64,000 bases of DNA from contig NZ_JAAUVN010000002.1 of assembly GCF_012030425.1 (NCBI RefSeq), positions 806,001-870,000 on the forward strand. The letters are read 5' to 3'. This DNA comes from Sphingobacterium sp. B16(2022) (GTDB lineage Bacteria; Bacteroidota; Bacteroidia; Sphingobacteriales; Sphingobacteriaceae). A program made the translations under genes and the position numbers. Shown here one piece after another: positions 57,310 through 64,000 of the stretch (its first letter is position 1; the number at the start of each line of letters is the position of its first letter). The notes beneath the pieces were generated by a model. That model searched no databases and was not told the origin of the DNA. It was given only the letters and a program-made list of their open reading frames with translations.

Positions 57310-58620
57310 ATGAATGCTAGAGAAAGTAAGGTATTATTATATAGTTTGATTGCCTCTTTAGGAGGCCTGCTGTTTGGCTTTGATATTGCCATCTTTTCGG
57401 GGACTATACCTTTTATTGTGCCACATTTTAACCTTGAACCTGATCAGTTGGGCTGGGTGGCAAGTTGTTTGTACGTTGGTTGTATCTTTGGGGCTATGGC
57501 TTTTGGAAGAATCGCACAGCGATTAGGAAGAAAGCCTTCTTTAATTCTAGTATCCCTCATTTTTATTGTATCATCTATTTTCATGGGAATAGCCAATACC
57601 GTTGATAGTATTATCTTTTGGCGTATTGTGGCGGGGTTTAGTGTCGGCGGAGCTTCTATTCTGTCACCACTTTATATTGCGGAAATAAGTCCGCAGAAGA
57701 TCCGTGGTAAAATGGTTTCCTTAAATCAGATGGCTATTGTAATTGGAATTTTGTTGGCATATCTGTCCAATTATTTTCTTTCAGGAATAGAAGGGAATTG
57801 GCGATGGATGTTTATAAGTGGTGCAATTCCTGCAACCGCTTTTTTGATCGCATCATTTTTCTTTCCGGAGAGTCCAAAATGGCTGATTTATAAGGGTAGA
57901 CTTGCCGAAGGTAAACGTATTCTTGAAAATACCGTAGATGAGAAGGAATTGGTTAATGAGCTGGAATATTTACAGAGTCAAAATACGAAGGGAAAAGATT
58001 CTATCGGCGCGATCTATCGCTCCATCTTTCAAAAACCACATTCTTTTTTGTTACTGATAGCTATCGTAATCGCTGTTTTTCAGCAAATATCGGGCGCTAA
58101 TGCGGTCTTGTTTTATGCACCAATTATTTTTGAAAAAGTTGGTATGGACGTTGAAAATCAATTGTTAATACAGATTTTGATTGGTTCGGTCAATCTGTTG
58201 TTCACATTGGTTGCTATTCGAACAGTCGATAAAGTTGGACGAAAAAAACTGATGATGATAGGTGCAGGTACCATGGCAATTTTATTGCTCTTGATTGGGC
58301 TTTCTTTCCAAGGTGATTTCATTCCTCAAAAATTTGTAAGTGTACTTGTTCTTCTTTTTATAGGAACATATGCGGCGACATTGGCACCGGTTACCTGGGT
58401 TATTATTGCTGAAATTTTTCCATTAAGAATAAGAGAACAGGCCATGTCCATTGCTTCTGCCTTTTTGTGGGTTGCATGTTTCGGAATTACTTATGTTTTT
58501 CCAGTCATGATTGCCACATTGACCACATTTCAGACATTTACCATATTCGGTGGTTTATGTGCGATCTATTTCTTATTCCTGTGGCTTTATGTGCCAGAAA
58601 CTAAAAATAATCGGGTCTAA
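57310..58620 (+). CDS. MFS sugar porter (SP family)
   Basis: 436 residues, 12 transmembrane helices. Sugar-porter signatures: GGLLFGFDIAIFSG in helix 1, RLGRKPSL between helices 2 and 3, FWRIVAGFSVGGASILSPLYIAE, PESPKWLIYKGR in the central loop, QQISGANAVLFYAP in helix 7 and KVGRKKLM after helix 8. It resembles the XylE/GalP proton-hexose symporters. It is the first gene of the unit with SDR, galactonate dehydratase and aldolase, suggesting import of galactose or a related sugar or sugar acid. It gives the window a third sugar carrier besides two sodium symporters. Confidence 0.92.
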   Translation: MNARESKVLLYSLIASLGGLLFGFDIAIFSGTIPFIVPHFNLEPDQLGWVASCLYVGCIFGAMAFGRIAQRLGRKPSLILVSLIFIVSSIFMGIANTVDSIIFWRIVAGFSVGGASILSPLYIAEISPQKIRGKMVSLNQMAIVIGILLAYLSNYFLSGIEGNWRWMFISGAIPATAFLIASFFFPESPKWLIYKGRLAEGKRILENTVDEKELVNELEYLQSQNTKGKDSIGAIYRSIFQKPHSFLLLIAIVIAVFQQISGANAVLFYAPIIFEKVGMDVENQLLIQILIGSVNLLFTLVAIRTVDKVGRKKLMMIGAGTMAILLLLIGLSFQGDFIPQKFVSVLVLLFIGTYAATLAPVTWVIIAEIFPLRIREQAMSIASAFLWVACFGITYVFPVMIATLTTFQTFTIFGGLCAIYFLFLWLYVPETKNNRV

Positions 58621-58735
58621 CATCATTGAGATGTTTTAATTGGTGAAAATTTAAACTCCATGAGTTGAAAATGTATTTAGCCTTCAGACGCTAAAGAATT
58701 ATATAAATATTAATAAACAAGCACACATTATTTTA

Positions 58736-59524
58736 ATGAACGAAGTAAAAGATAAAGTCGTCATCGTCACGGGGGCAGGGAAAGGTATTGGAGAGGGTAT
58801 TGCAACATACTTCGCTGCATGTGGTGCTAAAGTCGTCATCGCTACCATTAACAATCAGGAAGGTGAAGATCTACAAAAAAAACTGACTGATAAAGGTTAT
58901 CAGGCTTATGCTGTACAAACTGATGTTTGTTCTGAAGAGAGTGTGATCAATATGATTGCAAAGACAGAACAATTTTTTGGATCGATCGATATATTGATCA
59001 ACAATGCGGGTATTACGTTGTTTAAATCAATTTTGGAGGCTACAATAGAGGACTGGGATCGTGTTATTAATACGGATTTGAGAGGTGTATTTTTGTGTAC
59101 TAAGTATGTTGCCCAGAGTATGATAAAGCACGCTAGCCATGGATCAATTATTAACATATCTTCTAATCATGCTTTCAGAACTTTGCCCGATACAGAAATG
59201 TATGCAGCAGCTAAAGGCGGGGTCAATGCCATGACAAGAAGTATGGCGCTAAGTCTCGGGAAATATGGAATCAGGGTTAACTGTGTATGTCCAGGGTTTA
59301 CGGATACATACCACTATCAAAACTGGTTGGCTGATAAGGATAACCCATCACAAGTCGAGGCTGATGTTGTTAAATTGCATGCAACTGGTAAAATTTCGAC
59401 ACCATTAGATATTGCTCATATGGTTGCGTTTTTAGCTGGCGAAGCAAGTTCTAATATAACAGGAGGTGAATTTATGGTTGATGGAGGATTGACTGCTGGT
59501 CTTTATCATGCGGATAAATTTTAA
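58736..59524 (+). CDS. Short-chain dehydrogenase/reductase
   Basis: 262 residues. TGAGKGIGEG is the NAD(P) motif (11-20), with INNAG, the catalytic MYAAAKGG (Tyr-x-x-x-Lys), CPGFTDTYHY and a C-terminal GGEFMVDGGLTAG. It ends three bases before the galactonate dehydratase start, so the two are tightly coupled. A likely role is galactose (or L-fucose) 1-dehydrogenase giving the lactone, the first step of the De Ley-Doudoroff type pathway, but this cannot be fixed from the fold. Confidence 0.88.
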   Translation: MNEVKDKVVIVTGAGKGIGEGIATYFAACGAKVVIATINNQEGEDLQKKLTDKGYQAYAVQTDVCSEESVINMIAKTEQFFGSIDILINNAGITLFKSILEATIEDWDRVINTDLRGVFLCTKYVAQSMIKHASHGSIINISSNHAFRTLPDTEMYAAAKGGVNAMTRSMALSLGKYGIRVNCVCPGFTDTYHYQNWLADKDNPSQVEADVVKLHATGKISTPLDIAHMVAFLAGEASSNITGGEFMVDGGLTAGLYHADKF

Positions 59525-59527
59525 TGT

Positions 59528-60676
59528 ATGAAAATAATAGCATACGAGCTTTTTAAAGTACCACCGAGATGGTTGTTTTTAAAAATCGTCACAGACGAAG
59601 GGATAATCGGCTGGGGTGAACCTGTTTTAGAAGGTAAGGCAGATACTGTAAGTGCCGCAGTGCGTGAGCTTATGGATACACTTATCGGTAAAAATCCGAT
59701 GGATATTGAAGACCACTGGAATATGATGTATCGAGGTGGGTTTTACCGTGGGGGACCTATTCTCATGAGTGCAATAGCAGGCATAGATCAAGCACTTTGG
59801 GATATTAAAGGTAAATTTTATAATGCACCAATTTATGAATTGTTGGGAGGGAAATGCCGTACCGAGATTGAAGTTTACTCATGGGTAGGTGGCGACGAAC
59901 CACAGGTTATTTTGGAGGAAATTCAAAAGGTGGTTGATCTCGGTTTTCGAACTATAAAAATAAATGGCACCAATAGAATGCGCTATTTGGATTCTTATGC
60001 TGAAATCGATGCGCTTTTGGAGCGGATGGCTTTGATAAGAGAGCGCTTTGGTCATCAGATCAATGTCGGAATTGATTTTCATGGTCGGGTACACAAACCA
60101 ATGGCTAAGATATTGGTTAAAAAATTGGAAGAGTACAATCCTATATTTATTGAAGAGCCACTGCTTTCTGAAAATATGGAAGGCATAGAGCAATTGGCAA
60201 AATTGACCCATATTCCTATTGCACTAGGAGAGAGACTTTTTTCACGCTGGGATTTTAAGCGGGTATTGGAGAGTAGAGCTGTTGATATTATCCAGCCTGA
60301 CCTTTCTCATGCTGGAGGGATTACGGAATGCCGTAAAATTGCGTCTATGGCGGAGGCTTATGATGTGGCAGTGGCTCCTCATTGTCCTCTAGGACCTATA
60401 GCACTTGCTGCCTGTCTGCAATTGGATGCTGTGGCTCACAATGCTGCGATACAGGAGCAGAGTCTAGGTATTCATTACAACACTTCTAACGATCTTCTCG
60501 ACTATGTCTCGAATAGTGAGGTTTTTTCATATGAAAGAGGGATGGTAAAGATACCAAGTGGTCCCGGATTAGGTATCACGGTTGATGAAGATTATGTTAA
60601 AAAGATGAGCTTGATTGGTCATGACTGGCATAATCCAATATGGAGAAATGAGGATGGTTCAATAGCCGAATGGTAG
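59528..60676 (+). CDS. dgoD: D-galactonate dehydratase-like enolase-superfamily enzyme
   Basis: 382 residues, the usual DgoD length. Family-specific motifs are GWGEPVLEGKADTV, MYRGGFYRGGP, the metal ligand region GIDFHGRVHKPMA, FIEEPLLSEN, ALGERLFSRWDFK and the C-terminal APHCPLGPIALAACLQLDA with the catalytic histidine. It converts galactonate to 2-keto-3-deoxygalactonate. The same fold also serves related aldonates (for example 6-deoxy acids), and the adjacent aldolase is not the phosphate-dependent DgoA, so L-fuconate-like substrates are not excluded. Second of a tight SDR-dehydratase-aldolase cassette. Confidence 0.85.
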   Translation: MKIIAYELFKVPPRWLFLKIVTDEGIIGWGEPVLEGKADTVSAAVRELMDTLIGKNPMDIEDHWNMMYRGGFYRGGPILMSAIAGIDQALWDIKGKFYNAPIYELLGGKCRTEIEVYSWVGGDEPQVILEEIQKVVDLGFRTIKINGTNRMRYLDSYAEIDALLERMALIRERFGHQINVGIDFHGRVHKPMAKILVKKLEEYNPIFIEEPLLSENMEGIEQLAKLTHIPIALGERLFSRWDFKRVLESRAVDIIQPDLSHAGGITECRKIASMAEAYDVAVAPHCPLGPIALAACLQLDAVAHNAAIQEQSLGIHYNTSNDLLDYVSNSEVFSYERGMVKIPSGPGLGITVDEDYVKKMSLIGHDWHNPIWRNEDGSIAEW

Positions 60677-60694
60677 TTTATAGCAAATAAGATT

Positions 60695-61453
60695 ATGAGT
60701 TTTAAAGAGAAATTGAAAAATAAGGAAGTGGTGATCGGACCATTTTCTAAGACCTCTGATGCGGGGATGATTGAAGCGATGGGATATGCGGGTTTTGATT
60801 TTATAATCATTGATTTGGAACATGGACCTAATGATGTTTTAAACGCGCAAAATTTGGTTCGAGCGGCTGAGATATCAAATACGTTTCCTATTATCCGTGT
60901 TGCTGAAAATGGCCCAACGGAGATTGGAAAAGCACTAGATATTGGTGCAAGGGGAGTGCAAGTTCCACAGATCACAAATGCTTCTGAAGCAAAGCAAGCT
61001 GTTCAGTATGCTAAATTTGCACCATTGGGTATGCGTGGGGTTTGCCGTTTTGTACGTGCCGCCGCGTATTCCAATACAGACCGATTTGAGTACTTTAAAT
61101 CTGCAAATGATAACTATTTGATTTTGCAACTGGAAGGGACTGAGGCCATTCAAAATGTGGATGAAATTATTGAAGTGGAAGGTGTTGATGTAATTTTTAT
61201 AGGTCCCTATGATCTGTCTCAGGCTTTGGGTGTGAGCGGTCAGATCAACCATCCTTTGGTACTGGAAAAGATGAAAGTTATTATTGATAAATGTCGGACA
61301 AAGGGATTAGCAACCGGTGTATTTACGGATAACTTGAAAGATGCTAAATCGTGGATCCAATTAGGTGTCAATTATATTTCTTATTCGGTAGATGTCGGCA
61401 TCATTCAACAAGCTTCGAAAGCGATTTTACAGGAGTTAACTTCTAGGGATTAA
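60695..61453 (+). CDS. HpcH/HpaI-family pyruvate aldolase (2-keto-3-deoxy acid aldolase)
   Basis: 252 residues. Class II pyruvate aldolase features: FIIIDLEHGPND with the catalytic histidine, FPIIRVAENGP with the arginine that binds pyruvate, LQLEGTEAIQNVDEI with the metal glutamate, and FIGPYDLSQALG with the metal aspartate. Relatives cleave 2-keto-3-deoxy-L-rhamnonate, 2-keto-3-deoxyglucarate or 4-hydroxy-2-oxoheptanedioate to pyruvate and an aldehyde. It follows the dehydratase by 18 bases and so probably splits its 2-keto-3-deoxy product, giving pyruvate and lactaldehyde or glyceraldehyde without phosphorylation. Confidence 0.88.
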   Translation: MSFKEKLKNKEVVIGPFSKTSDAGMIEAMGYAGFDFIIIDLEHGPNDVLNAQNLVRAAEISNTFPIIRVAENGPTEIGKALDIGARGVQVPQITNASEAKQAVQYAKFAPLGMRGVCRFVRAAAYSNTDRFEYFKSANDNYLILQLEGTEAIQNVDEIIEVEGVDVIFIGPYDLSQALGVSGQINHPLVLEKMKVIIDKCRTKGLATGVFTDNLKDAKSWIQLGVNYISYSVDVGIIQQASKAILQELTSRD

Positions 61454-62406
61454 CATGTAAGTATGGCTAAATATCCGATTCTTATTTAATAGGATTCCAG
61501 TCTTACTGGATGAGGATCGGTTTGCTCGTAAATTTTTTTCAGTATAATTCTGATAAACCTAATCGTAATAGTGGGGGTAAATAGAAACCTTTTTTAAAGG
61601 TTATCCCTTCTTCATCAATGTGCCAATATTGAGATTCGATTGACAAAAGTTCGAATTATTAGTCTATTTGCCTCACAGTAATGCCATTGAATCTAGAAGC
61701 GAATTTCCCTTGGAGTCATTTTTTTTGCTTCATGCTTCACATTAATCTAATGTTAAATTCTACAACTTTAGGTTTTTTTCTTTCATTTTAATAGTATTTC
61801 ATATGGTGTTATATCTCATTTTTCAATAAGGGGTAATATAGTATGTAATGTGGCTAGTAAAGTTTGAGTATTTCATTTTTGTAATAAACATCTTTGTTTA
61901 AACCAATTATGAGATTACAAATATGTATCCATACAGACTGACCAATTTATTTTCACTTTTAATACTTCATGCCATTAAAGGTACTTGGAGACTATATGCC
62001 AGTTTTAGTGTTCTCTTATTTCTAGTAAAATTAACATGCGCTTCTCCTCCTATCTGATGAAAAATACGATTAGCTCTATTCTTGGATGCATCTATATTAT
62101 AAATGAACTAGCATAAATCTACATCTTAAACGTCTTCGTAAATAATGCTTTTTTGTAAATATTAATCTTTAATTATTTGATTTTTATCTTGTTGTGTTTT
62201 TTTTTTTTATGCAAGGTTGTTTTGAACAAAATGAAGATAGCTGATTTGTTTCAGTGTGAAGAGTAGGAACTAAAGGGATTGGTAATAATATTATACACAA
62301 ATTATAAAAAGAAAGGGGGTAAATGAATAAATCGTGGTAAGTGAATTATGATAATTAAATAAACCAATAATTAAAACCAAATCAATTAACTTATAAATTT
62401 AAAATT
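61454..62406. other. Long AT-rich intergenic region upstream of susC
   Basis: It is 953 bases long and the longest gap in the window. It carries TAATATAG sites (61834-61841 plus, 62092-62099 minus), a 44-codon frame at 61923, a 12-base T tract (62197-62208) and the remains of what could be an AraC C-terminus (minus strand, MTPREIRF, 61693-61719). Composition and the fragments suggest decayed genes, but nothing is firm. Confidence 0.45.
61923..62057 (+). CDS. Possible small leader-like protein, 44 residues
   Basis: The frame starts MYPYRLTNLFSLLILH and has a second hydrophobic part (YASFSVLLFLVKL) ending CASPPI. It looks like the long N-terminal signal region of Bacteroidota SusC proteins with no barrel behind it, and the preceding AAACCAATT resembles the sequence before the susC at 10061. 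It may be a broken susC start or spurious. Confidence 0.25.
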   Translation: MYPYRLTNLFSLLILHAIKGTWRLYASFSVLLFLVKLTCASPPI

Positions 62407-64000
62407 ATGAAGAGAGTACTACTCTTGTATTTCTATATTCTATTAGTATTTAAAGTTTTTCCTCAAGAAACTTTGAGTATTAGTGGTACCGTGAAAAGCG
62501 ATTTAAATGAAACATTACAAGGAGTTACTGTTTCTGTGATCGGACAAAAGGTAACAGTCATCACAAATGCACAGGGGGCCTTTACAATAAAGGTGACAGA
62601 CCCCAAACTCGCTAAGTTGAGATTTTCATATGTAGGTTTTACAACTAAAGAAATAGCTGTTGGAGAGACGACAGATTTTAACATTATACTTGAAAAAAGT
62701 GATGCAACAGCTATGGATGAAGTGACTGTTGTGGCATTTGGAAAAGCTAAAAAAACTTCAATTACAGGATCTGTTGTTTCAATCCGAGCGCAAGATTTGA
62801 AGGGGCCGAGCAGCAATTTGACGACCGCCTTGGCTGGAAAAGTACCAGGTATCATTGCCTTTCAACGGTCTGGGGAACCAGGTCAAGACAATGCTAACTT
62901 TTTTATTAGAGGAGTTGGAACATTTGGTGCAGGTAAGCAAGATCCTTTAATCTATATTGATGGTATAGAAAGTACTCCTACAGATCTTGCACGTCTAAAT
63001 CCAGATAATATTGAAAATTTTTCAGTTCTGAAAGATGCTGCCGCAACTGCCTTATACGGTTCTAGAGGTGCGAATGGGGTATTGTTATTGACGACAAAGA
63101 ATGGTGAATTAGGAAAAACAAAAATTAACTTTCGATTGGAAAATAGAATTTCTGGGAATACAAAAAGTTACAAGTTAGCTGATAATATTACCTATATGCG
63201 TTTAGCAAATGAGGCCGTGTTAACCAGAGATATTTTAGGAGCTCCGCCTTATGATCCTAATAAAATTGAAAATACAGCCGCAGGTAAAGATCCTTTATTG
63301 TATCCTAATAATGATTGGATGGACTTGCTTATAAAAGATTATACACACAATTTTGCTGCTAATTTAGACGTGAGAGGTGGAAATGAAAAAGCGATGTATT
63401 TTGTTAGTTTCACATATGATGAAAATAATGGTTTGTTAAAAGAAGCTAAGTTAAATAACTTTAAAAGTAATGTTAAAACACAGGCCTACTCACTACTATC
63501 CAATATCACAATCAACTTTACAAATACTACAAAAGCAACGATAAGTGTTAGGGGAGTATTTGATTCTAATAATTCACCAAGGGGAGGAGGTGCAAGAATA
63601 TTTACGCTTGCAAATTCTGCGAATCCGGTAGCTTTTCCAGTTCTTTATGATCAAAGTTTTTTACCGTATGCCCAACACCCATTATTTGGTAGTGCATTAA
63701 CACCTAATTCGACAAACACTTTATATACAAATCCATTTGCGACTTCAGTGTCAGGTTTCCAGCAGTTTAATAGGTCGCAATTAATTCCGAAAATTGAAAT
63801 TTTTCAAGGTCTAGAAAAGCTCACTGAAGGACTTAGCGCCAGGGTGATGGCTTACACACAACGCGATGCTGATTTTACTTTAGCAAGAGGATATAGTCCA
63901 TTCTTTTATCAACTCAGACAAATTGGTGGAGAGAATATCCTTAGCTTATTAAATCAAACCACACCGGGACAACCTCAGATTGGGCAGCCGCCTACCGAGT
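62407..64000 (+). CDS. SusC/RagA-like TonB-dependent transporter (5' part)
   Basis: 531 codons are present and the frame runs off the window. The start at 62407 gives a signal peptide (VLLLYFYILLVFKVFPQ). The regulatory-like domain (LSISGTVKSDLNETLQG, about 20-100), a TonB box of slightly unusual form (DEVTVVAFGKAKK), the plug (FFIRGVGTFGAG, LIYIDGIEST, ATALYGSRGANGVLLLTT) and the first barrel strands follow. It is the fourth SusC of the window. It lies after a long gap and belongs to a further transport operon outside the window; no SusD is visible yet. Confidence 0.93.
   Translation, partial: MKRVLLLYFYILLVFKVFPQETLSISGTVKSDLNETLQGVTVSVIGQKVTVITNAQGAFTIKVTDPKLAKLRFSYVGFTTKEIAVGETTDFNIILEKSDATAMDEVTVVAFGKAKKTSITGSVVSIRAQDLKGPSSNLTTALAGKVPGIIAFQRSGEPGQDNANFFIRGVGTFGAGKQDPLIYIDGIESTPTDLARLNPDNIENFSVLKDAAATALYGSRGANGVLLLTTKNGELGKTKINFRLENRISGNTKSYKLADNITYMRLANEAVLTRDILGAPPYDPNKIENTAAGKDPLLYPNNDWMDLLIKDYTHNFAANLDVRGGNEKAMYFVSFTYDENNGLLKEAKLNNFKSNVKTQAYSLLSNITINFTNTTKATISVRGVFDSNNSPRGGGARIFTLANSANPVAFPVLYDQSFLPYAQHPLFGSALTPNSTNTLYTNPFATSVSGFQQFNRSQLIPKIEIFQGLEKLTEGLSARVMAYTQRDADFTLARGYSPFFYQLRQIGGENILSLLNQTTPGQPQIGQPPTE

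Noticed and set aside
61693..61719. AraC-like C-terminal tail on the minus strand (MTPREIRF)
   Set aside because: Only about 17 codons are open before a stop and no helix-turn-helix is seen; too little to call a pseudogene.

Overview
The window is a chromosomal stretch from a Bacteroidota bacterium, most likely a Sphingobacteriaceae member (Sphingobacterium/Pedobacter type). The evidence is four SusC-like TonB-dependent transporters (two of them cut by the window edges), three SusD-like lipoproteins, many secreted glycoside hydrolases, AraC-type regulators, AT-rich DNA, few Shine-Dalgarno sequences and small intergenic gaps closed by strong hairpin terminators. No rRNA, tRNA, CRISPR array or insertion sequence was seen. 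Naming of families rests on motifs read by eye; no database search was possible.

Layout. (1) 1-4595: the 3' end of a susC, a susD and a TlpA-like thioredoxin, forming one operon. (2) 4639-7021: a leftward MauE-like membrane protein plus small secreted protein, a Crp/Fnr regulator broken by an in-frame TGA, and two tiny overlapping ORFs. (3) 7378-29738: a first glycan locus with a beta-helix/PDZ protein, SusC/SusD, AraC regulator, GH29 fucosidase, SDR, zinc-type dehydrogenase, L-fuconate dehydratase, sodium/solute symporter, lipoprotein mutarotase, GH95 fucosidase, SDR, and a GH2 enzyme split by a frameshift. (4) 30022-51917: a second glycan locus with SusC/SusD, GH29 with discoidin-like tail, a three-domain esterase, a leftward AraC-GH95 pair, two GH2 enzymes around an SGLT-like symporter and an RraA-like protein. 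(5) 52078-61453: sugar-acid catabolism with a mandelate-racemase-family dehydratase, SDR, SMP-30 lactonase, a divergent pair of AraC paralogues, an MFS sugar porter, SDR, galactonate dehydratase and an HpcH/HpaI aldolase. (6) 61454-64000: a long gap and the 5' part of another susC.

Working model (inference). SusC/SusD pairs import a fucose- and galactose-containing, probably acylated, oligosaccharide; GH29, GH95 and GH2 enzymes plus the esterase release L-fucose and galactose; symporters carry the sugars inward; dehydrogenases, a lactonase, three enolase-superfamily dehydratases and a pyruvate aldolase degrade them without phosphorylation. L-fucose isomerase/kinase/aldolase genes are absent from the window, which supports the oxidative route. 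No sulfatase, hybrid two-component regulator or ECF sigma/anti-sigma pair is present; control seems to be by AraC proteins. A short motif (TAATATAG) recurs in several intergenic regions, including as an inverted repeat between the first AraC gene and GH29, and is a candidate shared operator.
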